A stretch of 64,000 nt of DNA from Rickettsia helvetica (GTDB lineage: Bacteria; Pseudomonadota; Alphaproteobacteria; Rickettsiales; Rickettsiaceae): positions 992,001 to 1,056,000 of the forward strand of contig NZ_OZ018776.1 in NCBI RefSeq assembly GCF_963970025.1, written 5' to 3'. Below the pieces are notes generated by a model. The model was not told the DNA's origin. It was given only the letters and a program-made list of their open reading frames with translations, and did no database searches. The first letter of the stretch is position 1; the number at the start of each line of letters is the position of its first letter. Both the position numbers and the translations under genes were made by a program. Of this stretch, positions 17,144 to 27,617 are shown piece after piece.

Positions 17144-18285
17144 TTTTAGTAGCAGGTGGCACGGGCGGGCATTTTTTTCCGGCAGTCGCTCTTGGGGAAG
17201 AATTAGTGAAACGTGGGTATGAAGTTCATTTTATTACTGATTTAAGATGCAAAAAATATATAAATCAGGATATGAAAGTAATTTTTCATATCTTAGATTT
17301 AAAACGATCAAGTAATATTTTTTTATTTTTACCGAAATTATCAATTGCGGTTTTAAAAGCTATTAGATTATTATATAATATGAAGCCTTCCATCATTGTA
17401 GGATTTGGCGGTTATCCTGTTGTAGCCCCAATGTTTGCGGCAATTTTTTTAAGAGTACCGATTATAATTCATGAACAGAATTCTTACCTTGGAAAAGTTA
17501 ATAAATTTTTTGCAAGCTTTGCTAAAAAGATAGCTATTTCTTATGAAAACGTAAAGAATTTACCGGAATTTGCAAAAAGTAAAATAGTAGTTACCGGTGG
17601 GATAGTTAGGAGGAATATTAGGGAGTTAAAGGTTATAAATAAAGAATTAGAAATGTCACCCCGTGGCTTGACCACGGGGTCCAAAAAACCTTTAATAAAG
17701 AGACTTGATGCCGTGGTCAAGCCATGGAATGACAAAGATAATATTTTTACTATATTCATCTTCGGCGGTAGTCAAGGAGCTAAGTTATTTTCAGAGCTGA
17801 TACCTGCAAGTATCCAAATTTTGATGCAAAAACAGCCAAGTCTTGAATTAAATATAATCCAGCAAGCAGCATTAGATGATCAAGTAAAAATAAAAGATAT
17901 ATACTCGAAATTAAACATTACTTATGAATTTGCCGAATTTTTTGATAATATGGCATTACAATATAAAGAAGCCGATTTAGTGATTTCAAGAGCAGGAGCA
18001 TCTACTATAGAAGAATTGACCTATATAGGGTTGCCGGCAATCTTTATTCCACTGCCTAGTGCTGCGGATAATCATCAATATTACAATGCAAAATTATTGG
18101 AAGATAAAAAAGCAGGATGGTGTTTAGAGCAGAATAATATTTCTGCAGGAAAATTAGCAGATAAAATACTCGATTTGATAAGTAATCCCAAGATATTAGA
18201 GGATGCTTCACAAAATTTATTAAAAAGAAGAAAAGAAGGGCATAAGTTATTAAGTAACCTAATAGAAGAGGTGTATACTCGATGA
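17131..18285 (+). CDS. murG: Lipid II synthase MurG
   Basis: A 384-residue GT28 glycosyltransferase that transfers GlcNAc to lipid I on the cytoplasmic face of the membrane. The N-terminal VAGGTGGHFFPAVAL loop, IIHEQNSYLGKVN, FGGSQGA and RAGASTIEEL motifs are intact. Residues about 174-205 (MSPRGLTTGS ... AVVKPWNDKD) are a translated palindromic element between the two Rossmann domains, where a loop insertion is least harmful. The stop codon lies at the edge of another repeat. The usual murC/murB do not follow. Confidence 0.95.
   Translation: MAKIVLVAGGTGGHFFPAVALGEELVKRGYEVHFITDLRCKKYINQDMKVIFHILDLKRSSNIFLFLPKLSIAVLKAIRLLYNMKPSIIVGFGGYPVVAPMFAAIFLRVPIIIHEQNSYLGKVNKFFASFAKKIAISYENVKNLPEFAKSKIVVTGGIVRRNIRELKVINKELEMSPRGLTTGSKKPLIKRLDAVVKPWNDKDNIFTIFIFGGSQGAKLFSELIPASIQILMQKQPSLELNIIQQAALDDQVKIKDIYSKLNITYEFAEFFDNMALQYKEADLVISRAGASTIEELTYIGLPAIFIPLPSAADNHQYYNAKLLEDKKAGWCLEQNNISAGKLADKILDLISNPKILEDASQNLLKRRKEGHKLLSNLIEEVYTR
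17654..17733. repeat. Palindromic element (CATACCGTGG family) inside murG
   Basis: TGTCACCCCGTGGCTTGACC pairs with GGTCAAGCCATGGAATGAC. It keeps the murG frame open and adds about 30 residues to the protein. Confidence 0.87.
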
Positions 18286-18424
18286 ACTTTAAAAATTGGC
18301 TACGTCACATCCTACAAGTACTGCGGTGCTCGCGTATTAAGTCTCCGCTCCTCGTCTTGTGGATTCCTTGCTCTTTTTGAAGTTGATCTTCGTATACTAA
18401 CTCTTCATTTACTCGAAGTAGATA
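18275..18424. repeat. Long palindromic element with TATACTCG ends, copy 1
   Basis: It begins at the murG stop (GTATACTCGATGA), contains AAAAATTGGCTACGTC, GCTCGCGTATTAAGT and CTCCTTGCTCTTTTTGAA-like segments, and ends TTACTCGAAG. The same order of segments recurs at 27446-27596 and 47198-47325, showing a dispersed family of about 150 bases. Confidence 0.8.
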
Positions 18425-18519
18425 AAAAATACCTCAAAATAACAATAATTTAATTAAGCACACAGAAGTTCGGCTCTTTATTCTTGCAAGTTTGGCTATT
18501 ATGTGGCATTAATCATAAT

Positions 18520-18662
18520 AGACTTCCTGCATAACTTGCTTCTAAGGGTAATTTGTATGTCGATCCGGTACTCGAATCCTCACGTACTAAGTGTACGCTG
18601 CGGTTCTGTATTCCGTGTCTCCTTCAAATTCCTTCTTATTAGCTACGTTATACAGGAAGTCT
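18520..18662. repeat. RPE1 palindromic element, copy 1
   Basis: AGACTTCCTG and CAGGAAGTCT are exact inverted ends. Read on the minus strand, the middle gives KKEFEGDTEYRTAAY and then, one frame over, EDSSTGSTYKLPLEAS, the known translated RPE1 peptide of Rickettsia, here frameshifted. With the preceding element it fills the 405 bases between murG and the next gene; I see no gene there. Confidence 0.85.
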
Positions 18663-18690
18663 AATAAAAGTTTTGGAATAATATAAATAT

Positions 18691-19347
18691 ATGTTAAAAA
18701 AAATTATAATATTATTTTTAGGAATGTTTTTACTTTCAGCTTGTACCGATAATTTTAGAAGCTATTTTCAAAGATCCGCAAATAATAGATTGATTGATAG
18801 TAAAGGTGCTAAAGGCGGCAAAAGAAAACCTGTATATAATAATAAATATATTACTTTGGCTAAAAAGAATATAGTAGAAGATAATCTTGATTATGATAAC
18901 GGCGATGGTGAGGACTATGATAGCGATAGTCCTTTAAGAGGAGAGAGAATCGATCCTGTAAAGAAAAATCGTGAAATGTATCTTAAGATGATTAAAAGGG
19001 ATATAGCAAGGCAAAAAGCAGAAGCCGGCTTCGCTGAATCCGATGATGATATGACTTTAAGTAGAGCGAATAAAAAGATTAGAAAAGACGATAGTGATAA
19101 AGAAAAAAAGATGCAAGAGGAATTAAATCAGATAAAAGCAATGCTTAGAGAAACTAAGCGTGATATATCAAAATATACTTGTCCAAATGCTACAGTAAAC
19201 CAAAATTATGCACCACCCGTTACAAATTATGAGCCTGTAAATTATCCACCGGTAAAAAATAGTAAGCCGTATAATAATAATTCTAAGGTAAAGCAAAAAT
19301 TTATCCGTGAAGATGATGATAACGGCAGTAATGCTTGTTCGATATAA
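18691..19347 (+). CDS. Lipoprotein of unknown function with coiled coil
   Basis: A 218-residue protein with signal peptide and lipobox LLSAC (Cys18). The mature part is highly charged: an aspartate-rich stretch near residues 72-85, a lysine/glutamate coiled coil near 145-175 (MQEELNQIKAMLRETKRD) and a proline- and asparagine-rich tail. No catalytic motif is visible. The make-up suits an outer- or inner-membrane-anchored periplasmic linker. I do not recognise the family; it appears Rickettsia-specific. Confidence 0.8.
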   Translation: MLKKIIILFLGMFLLSACTDNFRSYFQRSANNRLIDSKGAKGGKRKPVYNNKYITLAKKNIVEDNLDYDNGDGEDYDSDSPLRGERIDPVKKNREMYLKMIKRDIARQKAEAGFAESDDDMTLSRANKKIRKDDSDKEKKMQEELNQIKAMLRETKRDISKYTCPNATVNQNYAPPVTNYEPVNYPPVKNSKPYNNNSKVKQKFIREDDDNGSNACSI

Positions 19348-19480
19348 TATAGGTTATTCCTGCTTCCACAGGAATGGCATACTATGTGATAAATATATTA
19401 CTATTTAATAGGTTTATTATTTATTAATAAAAATTAATATCTGAATATAGAAATATGTTAAATTTATTAATAGGTATATT

Positions 19481-20082
19481 ATGAAAAGTAAACTCTCAGC
19501 AAGTACTGCTAGTCTTACCTCTATAAAAGGTCTTCAAAACCCTATTGTTACTGAAATAAAAGAATTAACAAAAAAATTACATTTTAAAGATCAAGAGCTT
19601 GAAAAAGCTTACGGGATGGCTTCAGATGATGTTTCTATTCAAGCAACAAGAGAATAGATATTATATGCTTTAAAAGCTGTAGAATCTGCAAAACAATATT
19701 TGACAGACAAGACACAAGAATTTTGTAATAAATTAAATGACTACGGCATTTGTGTTGCTTATTCATTTGCTAGTTATAAAAAAAGCAGTAAGGGTATATT
19801 GGAATTTTTATCACCTTATTTATTAAAAAACGCCTTTGATATAGAATATATAAAGGCATATATTCCTGAAGCATATATAAAAAAGAGAGTAATAAAAATG
19901 ATGTTATGGAATTGCTTGGTAAACGAGAAGTCAGAGACTATTTAGATCAAAAGTCTTCTGAGTTAGTAAATAAATCGCCTGTACCGTCTACCCCCTCTAC
20001 AACGGATACATTTAATTATGATAGTGATGAAATTATGGTTGCTGGAGAAGAGAAAACGGCGCCGAATACTGAACAAGCTTGA
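19481..20082 (+). pseudogene. Decayed helical protein of unknown function
   Basis: The ATG at 19481 begins MKSKLSASTASLTSIKGLQN. A TAG at 19655 interrupts the frame, which then continues unchanged to about 19895, where a one-base shift is needed to read NDVMELLGKREVRDYLDQK to the stop at 20080. The rebuilt product is about 200 residues, helical, with an acidic serine/proline-rich tail (PVPSTPSTTDTFNYDSDE). No family recognised; the tail resembles those of some intracellular effectors, which is weak evidence. Confidence 0.65.
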
Positions 20083-20186
20083 TATAATACTAATAGTAAA
20101 TTACAAAAGTAATTTGCTATTAGTAATACATCTTTATTCACAATTAATACTCGTGCTATCGCCCGTTCCATCATTTCCCAAACATT

Positions 20187-20403
20187 TTAATTCTTGTATG
20201 GTTTTACTATACCACAACATTTTGATTTATAAGCGGCATATCCAATAGGAAGTCCAAGTATAAGTGCTACACCGATAATATTGAAACTCAGATACATCCA
20301 ATCATTAGTACTATATTGTGAAGTTTCTACTTCAGACGTATTATTAAGGTTACTTATTGTTTCTATCCAATTGTCTAGATATGAATTATTTGATACAGTA
20401 ATC
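20187..20403 (-). pseudogene. Orphan 3' fragment of a membrane protein
   Basis: About 70 codons without a start codon, ending in a transmembrane segment (YLSFNIIGVALILGLPIGYAAY) and a short basic tail. It directly abuts the truncated 3' end of acrB, so a deletion probably fused the remains of two genes. The parent gene is not recognisable. Confidence 0.4.
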
Positions 20404-20422
20404 TCCTTTCGCTATTCCTATT

Positions 20423-23372
20423 CGGTCTGAATCTTATTATACATGCTTCATAAATTGCTTCATGCGAAGATTTGTTGCCGGTTCTCTCAAGTTCTAGAGC
20501 AAAATCAATTATCATAATAGCGTTTTTCTTAACGATACCGATTAGCATAATAAGCCCGACAAATCCGTACATATCAAGTTCGCTATTAAATATTAGCAAC
20601 GTAAGCAATGTTCCAAAAATAGCGGTAGGTAGCCCTGAAAGTATGGTTATAGGATGCACAAAGCTTTCATATAACATGCCACAAGGATAATGTAAATAAC
20701 TATAACGGCAAGCCCAAGCAATAAGCCAAGATCGGAAAAAGATGACTGAAATGCCTGCTGAGCCGTTCCTTGGAAGCTTCCCGTAATCGTAGCCGGCATT
20801 TGAAGTTCTCTTATAGCTTCATTGACTTTTGGAATGGCATCACTAATTGAATATCCATCTTGTAGGTTAAATGATACAGTAACTGAAGGTAATTATCCAA
20901 AATGTGAAATACTAAGAGGACCAACAGTATTAACAATTTTAGCAAGTGTCGTTAACGGTACTAAAATTGCCGTTTGCGGAGTTAATATTGACTAAAGATA
21001 ACATTGACGAATCTGTTTGATATTTAGGATCTAGCTCTAAAATAACGTCATATTGAGCTGTTGGGGTATATAATATTGAAATCTGCTCAGCACCGTAAGC
21101 TGTGTATAGGATATTCTGGATTTGCTCGACTGATATACCGAGTTTTGCAGCTTTATATCTATCAATCTGCACTAAAGTTTGTGGTTGTGCTATTTGTAAG
21201 TCCGAGGTCACGTCAATAAAACCCGGAAGAGTTACGAGCTTGTCTTTTAATTTCGGTGCAAAACTAAATAGCTCATCTTGATCGAGTCCTTACATAGTAT
21301 ATTGATATTGGCTTTTTGTGGCCTGTCCTCCGATCGTAATAGTGGATATGTTTTGGATATATACCCTTAAAACCTACTAAATGATTTAGTTTTGAACGTA
21401 ACTGATCTATAACAGCGTCGGCACCTATTCTTTGATCACGAGGTTTTAAACTAATAAAAATCGTACCCTGATTTACGGCAGAGTTTCTACCTGAAACACC
21501 GACTGCCGAAAAGAATGAATCTATGTTAGGATTTTTAAGTAATACATCGCTTACTTGCTGTTGTTCTTTTACCATCGCATCAAAAGAAATAGTTTGAGCG
21601 GCTTCGGTAAAAACTAAGATTTATCCCGTATCGGAATCAGGCATAAAGCCTTTACGTACTTTTCCAAATAAATAAGCCGTTGCGATAATTACTAAGAGAA
21701 ATATAAGCATAGTAGTTTTTGAATGCTCTACTACTATTTTTAGGCTGCTACCATATTTTTGTTTGACATATTCAAAGGCTTTTTCTGTTAGTAATAACTC
21801 ATCATTGCGAGCAGTCGTAGACTGCGTGGCAATCTCGGTTTGTTATCCTGAGATTGCCGCTTCGCTTCGCTCCTCGCAATGACGTTGTTTTTCCTCATCC
21901 CTCAAAAATACATTACATAACATAGGAGTTACGGTTATTGAAATAACTCCCGAAAGCAAAATAGCGGTAGTAATAACAACGGCAAGTTCGTGCAGTAATT
22001 TTCCTAAAATTCCGCTCATAAATAATATCGGGATGAATACCGCCATTAGGGATAAAGTCATTGATACTATAATAAAACCTATTTCTTTAGTACCGTTAAT
22101 ACATGCTGCTATTTTATTCTCGCCTTTTTCCATATGTCGTGTGATATTTTCAAGCACTACTATTGCATCGTCTACTACAAACCCCATTGCAAGGGTTAGA
22201 GCCATTAAAGACATATTATCTATGCTATAACCGAATAAGTACATAAAGGCAAAAGTACCGACAATTGATAAGGGGAGGGCAATAGTTGGAATAATCACGG
22301 ATCGTAAATTATGTAGGAAGAGAAATATAGCAATCACTATGAGTATTAAAGCGAGGAGCATCGTAAAATTGGCATCATTTACCGATGCCCTGAATAGAAA
22401 TTGACCTATCAAACATAATATTTATATTAACGCCCTCAGGGATTTGCCTACGAAGTAACGGTAATACTTTTTTTATAGAGTCGACTATTTCAATAGTATT
22501 AGTATCCGGTTGTTTCTGAATAGCAAGTATTACCCCAGGCTTATCCCTATACCAAGCAGCTATTTTATTGTTAGCTACACTATCAATGGTTTTCCTGATA
22601 TTTTTAAGAAAAAGCGGATTACCGTTTTTATAAGTTAATATTAACTCATTATATTCTTTAGCATTTTGTAATTGCCGGGGGCTCTAATGCTTGAATAGAT
22701 ATCTTTACCGTATAAAGCTCCGGTAGGTAAGTTAACGTTAGTAGAGCTGATAATATTTGATACTTGATCAAGCCCTATATTAGCTGCTATTTTAACCGGA
22801 TCAACCTGTACACGCACTGCATATTGCTGTGAGCCGTAAACTTGTACCTGTGCAACACCCGGTAACATTGATAAACGCTCAGCCATAATTGTTTCGGCAT
22901 AATAGTCCACGGTATATAAGGGTAGGGTATCAGAAGTTAAAGATAAATAAAATATAGGTGCATCGGCAGGATTTACTTTACGATACGAGGGCGGGGTAGG
23001 TAAGTGTCGTGCGGTAGCTGCTTAGCAGCGGATGAGATAGCTGCTTGTACGTCTTGTGCCGCTGCATCTATATCACGATCTAAATTAAACTGCAAAGTAA
23101 TTTGAGTAGTACCGTTACTATTAGCCGAACTCATCGAATCAATATCGGATATTGTCGAGAATTGTTTTTCAAGCGGTAATGCGACTGAAGACGCCATAGT
23201 AGTTGGGTCAGCTCCAGGCAAAGCTTACCGAAACCTGAATAGTCGGGAAATCAATGTCAGGTAAAACGCTTACCGGTAATAGCTTATAGCCAAATGCTCC
23301 AAACAGCAAAATAGTTGCCATGAATAAAGTAGCAAGAACCGGACGCTTAGTAAATATTTCTGAAATACCCAA
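20423..23372 (-). pseudogene. acrB: RND efflux pump inner-membrane transporter (AcrB/AcrD type), decayed
   Basis: Translation pieces align in order with an HAE1-type RND pump: ISEIFTKRPVLATLFM (start TTG 23372 after AGGAGA), LPGADPTTMASSVALPLEKQ, the GFVVDDAIVVLENI motif of TM4, KNPNIDSFFSAVGVSG and the GLIMLIGIVKKNAIMIIDFA TM11 region. At least eight frameshifts or stops break it, near 23220, 22990, 22680, 22405, 21843, 21620, 21350 and around 20980-20880. A palindromic element (21801-21884) has inserted, and the end after IRFRP is lost. It was the pump of a drug/proton antiporter. Confidence 0.88.
21801..21884. repeat. Palindromic element (GTCATTGCGAG family) inside the acrB remnant
   Basis: ATCATTGCGAGCAGTCGTAG and GCTCCTCGCAATGACG outer arms, with GGCAATCTC and GAGATTGCC inside. 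Unlike the in-gene copies in murG or pheT, this one introduces a stop. Confidence 0.8.
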
Positions 23373-23409
23373 TGAGTTTTCTCCTGTTTTATATTTAGGT
23401 CGTCATATT

Positions 23410-23486
23410 GTCATCCCATGGCTTGACCATGGGATCTTGTGCCGCAAATCGTATCCTGAGATCCCACGATCAAGTCGCGGGATGAC
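23410..23486. repeat. Palindromic element (CATACCGTGG family)
   Basis: GTCATCCCATGGCTTGACCA at the left and GATCAAGTCGCGGGATGAC at the right; it occupies the gap between acrA and acrB remnants. Confidence 0.85.
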
Positions 23487-23493
23487 AGTTAAA

Positions 23494-24596
23494 CTACTCC
23501 TCCCTAACACTCACCTCTGCTCCGTTAGATAATCGTAGCTGCCCGTTGGTGCTTACCGTTTCTCCCTTATCTATACCGCTTTTAATAATAATAAAATCAT
23601 CATTAGAAAAAACTATATCTATATTCTTGACCACAGCTTTATTATCTTTATCGACAACAAATACATAAGGTCCTTGATCGTTAGTTTGCATGGCTTTAGA
23701 CGGAACTATTATTTTCTATATAAATTGTTAAAGACACATGCACAAACTGTCCCGGCCATAATGCTTCATCTTGATTAGGTAATGTTGCTTTAACTTTGAT
23801 AGTACCGCTATTTGGATCAATTGAGTTATCGACAAAAACGATCTCACCGTCTTTAATTTCCTGATCGCTTGTGGTTCTAACCGTCAAAGCCAAATCATTA
23901 GATTTTTGAGATTTATTTATTCTATCTGAATGTTCTTCAGGTACGGAGAAACTGACATAAATAGGCGAGATGGTATTTATAGTGACTAGACTCGCAAAAT
24001 CCGGCGACACTAAATCACCTATATCCATATTACTCTCACTAAGTTTACCGTCAAAAGGAGCTACTATTTTTGAATACTCGATTTGTAAATTAGCGTCTGC
24101 AATAATTGCTTTATCTCGCTCTACGGCAGCTTTAAGCATATTCATATTAGTCAACATCTATAAATACTGCTCTTCCGAAATGGCTTTTTCCTCGTATAAA
24201 GCACGATATCTTGCCTCTTCTTTTATAGCATTCTTAAGGTTATAAGTATCACTTAGTAAATTTGCTTGTGCTTGCTGTAATTGATTTTGAAACGGACGAG
24301 AATCGATTTCATATAATAAATCACCTGCCTTTACTTCTTGTCCGTCATCAAAATTTACGCTTAATATTTGTCCCGTAACTTGAGATTTAATATCGGCACT
24401 TTGGTAAGTTTTAGCCGCTCCTGCAAGTTCTATCACATAAGGTACGTCTTCTGATAACTTTTATTACCTCAACCGGAGCTGCTATTATTATTTGCTTATT
24501 GTTTTTATGATGATGTTTTATTGTCCAAACCACTAATATTACCGTCAGTACTAGTAATGTTATCAATATCAAATTCCGCATTATTATTTTAAGCAT
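23494..24596 (-). pseudogene. acrA: RND pump periplasmic adaptor (AcrA/MFP type), decayed
   Basis: Begins with an N-terminal membrane anchor (MRNLILITLLVLTVILVVW), then ADIKSQVTGQILSVNFDDGQ (lipoyl half-motif), the QLQQAQANL hairpin, IVAPFDGKLSESNMDIGDLV and ATLPNQDEALWPGQFVHVSL, the standard order of membrane fusion proteins. It is broken by a frameshift near 24440, an in-frame TAG at 24158-24160 and another frameshift near 23700. It belongs to the same dead operon as the flanking acrB and nodT-like remnants. Confidence 0.88.
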
Positions 24597-24625
24597 TGTT
24601 TTAATGTGTTTGTGTTATTATGATT

Positions 24626-24715
24626 GTCATTGCGAGGAGTGAAACGATAAAGCAATCTCAGGAGTTTGTTATTATTTCATGAGATTGCCGCGCTCCTATG
24701 GTCGCTCGCAATGAC
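24626..24715. repeat. Palindromic element (GTCATTGCGAG family) at OMF 3' end
   Basis: GTCATTGCGAGGAGTG and GTCGCTCGCAATGAC arms. It supplies the final translated residues (SLRATIGARQSHE) of the outer-membrane factor remnant. Confidence 0.83.
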
Positions 24716-26139
24716 GTTGTGAGTACTACCACTCTCCCACCCAAAGCATGGAAAATATTAACCATACTACTTAACTGTGAAAGTTTTATAGACACCCCGT
24801 CAATTTCGTTTTGTAGTACGTTTTGCTTTGCGGTAAACACTGTTAAGTAATCTATATTACCTCGTTTATAACGCTGATCAGCAAGCTTAAATATAGAATT
24901 AAAGCTGCTTCGTTTTGCTGCCAAATATGAAAATTATTACTTGATGTTTGTCCTGCCGATAAAGCATCCATAACTTCCCCAAAAGCCGTACGTACTACCG
25001 ATTTATATACGGCTATATACTGCTCTTTAACGCTTTTGGCAATTTGTACATTAGCTCTAGTTTTGCCAAAATCAAAAATAGGTCCTGCTATATTGCCGCC
25101 TACCTGCCAAGTCTCAGCTGAGTTAGTAAATAGAGTATTAAGTTTATTGCTACCAAAACCAAGTAAACCTGTTAAAGAAATTTGCGGACAATAAGTAGCT
25201 TTTATTGCTTTTAAGTTTGCGTCTGCTGCTAGTAAATTCTGCTCTGCCGCTTTAATATCCGGTCTTTGCTCTAAAAGTTCTGACGGTAATATTTTGGTAA
25301 TACCGGTAGAGCAGGGAAGTAATCTATTGGTTTATTATGATAAATTAAGCCATTTACTATATTTTCAGGCGTTCTACCTACTAAAATTTTTAAAGCGGTT
25401 TCCTGCTCATGTCTTTGTTGTTTTAAAGGCGGCAATGATAAATTAGTAAGGGCAAGTTCAGAAGTAGCCTCACTAACCGATATTGAATCACCCACACCAA
25501 GATTATATAATTTCTGATTTAATTTATAAATTTCCGTTTGAGCCTCAATTAGTTTTTCAGTTAGATATATTTGTTTGTCTAATGCTAAAAGATTAAAGTA
25601 ACTTATGATAACGTTACTTATAACCGATAAACGTACCGCTGCCTTGCTATACCCGGTTGCAAGGAAAGTTTTTTTAGCCGATTCGCTAGCATTTACGGCT
25701 GCCCCCCATAAATCTAGTTCATAATTAAGCACGCTTGCTAGCCCAAAATTATTAGAAAATTTTGGCTCATTCGGTGCTTTTGTTTCCTTGCTATTTTTTG
25801 TTCGATTTGCTCCGCCTTGTAAATTAATTTGTGGAAATCTATAAGAATTAACAAGATTAAGCTGAGCTTTCGCTGCTAGCACATTACTCATTGCCAGTTC
25901 AATATCGGAGTTACCGGTTAAAGATTCTTCGATTAGGTTATTTAACACCGGATCGTTAAATTGCAGCCACCACTTGGAGAATGCATTATTATTTTGTTCT
26001 AGAGAATAATTATTCCAATTAGTAGGTAATGGGAGGTTAGGGGGATATTATCGTGTTTTGTATTATAACTACATAGTAGGAATAAAAAAATTGATGTAAT
26101 TAGTATGTTATACTTACCCACATTTAGGTCATTCCTCAT
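24658..26139 (-). pseudogene. Outer-membrane efflux factor (NodT/TolC type), decayed
   Basis: From the ATG at 26139 a signal peptide (YNILITSIFLFLLCSYN, with a lipobox-like LLCS) leads into a frameshifted NodT-like protein: KWWLQFNDPVLNNLIEESLT, the YELDLWGA motif and two long helical hairpin repeats ending RYKRGNIDYLTVFTAKQNVL. Frameshifts lie near 26030-25950, 25275 and 24925. It is the first gene of the former outer membrane factor-adaptor-pump operon. It cannot yield a working channel. Confidence 0.85.
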
Positions 26140-26140
26140 T

Positions 26141-26238
26141 GTCATCCCGCGACTTGATCGCGGGATCCAGTCAAAAATGCTAAAACAACGTATATGATAA
26201 GTTATTTTCTGGATACCGTGGTCAAGCCACGGTATGAC
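26141..26238. repeat. Palindromic element (CATACCGTGG family)
   Basis: GTCATCCCGCGACTTGATCG with GTGGTCAAGCCACGGTATGAC; it sits immediately upstream of the first gene of the dead efflux operon, in what would be its promoter or leader. Confidence 0.87.
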
Positions 26239-26362
26239 ACCGAGTGCTTTTTTTGATCCACGCAGGAATGACATAAAACTCTTTTGTAGATTCATTAAAA
26301 TAAATTAATATTATTAATGAATCTTTAAACTATTATGTCAATATAGACTATTATTTTTTCAA

Positions 26363-27385
26363 CTAACTATTTTTATAATTACGTAATAATATTACTAACT
26401 TTTCAGAAACAATCTTAGTATCATAATTTTGTTGTAATTTTAGATAAGCATTTTTAGAAAACTCCTTTGCTTTTATAGGATTATCTATTAAGTGGGCAAT
26501 TTTTTCTGCTAACTCTTCAGCAGAATCGGCTTTACAAATAAGCCCGTCTTGCATGTCGCTTAAGATTTCTGCAGGTCCTTCGGTATCTGTACTAACGATA
26601 GGCACGCTTGCCTCCATTGCTTCAAGCACTATAATTCCAAACGGTTCATGAAGAGACGGTAAGCAAAAAATATCGATCTGTTTAAAGAATTTATCTTTAT
26701 AGTTAATCCACCCTATAAATGATATTTGATTTTGTAGATTAAGTGCCTGTACTAAAGCAATTAAATTATCTTTTTCTTCTCCGTCTCCACCTATAACTAC
26801 ATGAGTATCATATTTTTTTTCTTTCAAAAGTTTTATAGCTCTAATAAAAACATTAACACCTTTCTTAGCTACAAATCTTGCTAGTACACCAATTATAATA
26901 GGTTCTCTATATGTTTTATTTGGAGCAAAATCTTTACTAATATTTATCATGTTTGGTAAAATAAATATTTTAGATTCAGCAAAATTATTTTTTAGTAAAT
27001 ATTCTTTCATATGATATGTCAGAGCAATAACAAAATCACATTTACGTAGTCTTTTTAAAGTATAATTGTGAGCGATACCTATTAATTTAATGTTATGTGT
27101 TTTGGCAAGTTTACTAAAATTTATTGCTCTATTACCGTGTGCTATAATTATATCGGGCTTAGTCTTATGAATTATATATTTAAGAATAAGTACCGATAAG
27201 GGATCAAACGGTACTAAATTAGGTAGTTTAAAACTTGCATTACATAGAAAGGAGTTTATTTTTGCTTTGTAAGAAGTGATATTTATAACCTCAATTTTTT
27301 GCATTTCAAGAGCTGTGTTATAATCTAAGAATGCTTGCTGAATGCCGCCAAGGTCACGGCTTAGCATAATATTGAGTACTTTCAT
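26363..27385 (-). CDS. GT4-family glycosyltransferase
   Basis: A 340-residue GT-B glycosyltransferase. The N-terminal domain has LSRDLGGIQQAFLDYN, and the C-terminal group 1 domain has GVLARFVAKKGVNVFIRAIKLL, VVIGGDGEE and PSLHEPFGIIVLEAME with the E-x7-E motif that binds the nucleotide sugar. It probably builds a surface polysaccharide or LPS sugar; the acceptor is unknown. I place the start at the ATG giving MKVLNIML; the frame extends 62 codons further only by translating a palindromic repeat. No sugar-pathway neighbours are present. Confidence 0.9.
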   Translation of the reverse strand: MKVLNIMLSRDLGGIQQAFLDYNTALEMQKIEVINITSYKAKINSFLCNASFKLPNLVPFDPLSVLILKYIIHKTKPDIIIAHGNRAINFSKLAKTHNIKLIGIAHNYTLKRLRKCDFVIALTYHMKEYLLKNNFAESKIFILPNMINISKDFAPNKTYREPIIIGVLARFVAKKGVNVFIRAIKLLKEKKYDTHVVIGGDGEEKDNLIALVQALNLQNQISFIGWINYKDKFFKQIDIFCLPSLHEPFGIIVLEAMEASVPIVSTDTEGPAEILSDMQDGLICKADSAEELAEKIAHLIDNPIKAKEFSKNAYLKLQQNYDTKIVSEKLVILLRNYKNS

Positions 27386-27445
27386 TTCTATTTTTACATA
27401 TAATAACTTCATTATAGCAAATTTCAAGAAATTTGCTATAATATA

Positions 27446-27596
27446 CTTCGAGTAAATGAAGAGTTGATATACGAAGGTCAATTTCAAAAAGAGCAAGGAG
27501 TTCACAAGGTGAGGAATGCAGCGTATACTTAATACGTGAGTACCGGAGCTCTTGTAGAACGACGTAGCCAATTTTTGGAATTCACCGAGTATACAA
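27446..27596. repeat. Long palindromic element with TATACTCG ends, copy 2
   Basis: Runs from ACTTCGAGTAAATGAAGAG to CACCGAGTATAC in the opposite orientation to copy 1. Its minus-strand reading (ATSFYKSSGTHVLSI) stays open and joins the glycosyltransferase frame. It fills the divergent gap between the glycosyltransferase and dapF, so both promoters must lie in or next to it. Confidence 0.8.
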
Positions 27597-27617
27597 TCTT
27601 AAATATTATAATTGATT

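Noticed and set aside
27386..27571. Sixty-two-codon extension of the glycosyltransferase
   Set aside because: It reads through a dispersed palindromic element; the GT-B fold begins at MKVLNIML.
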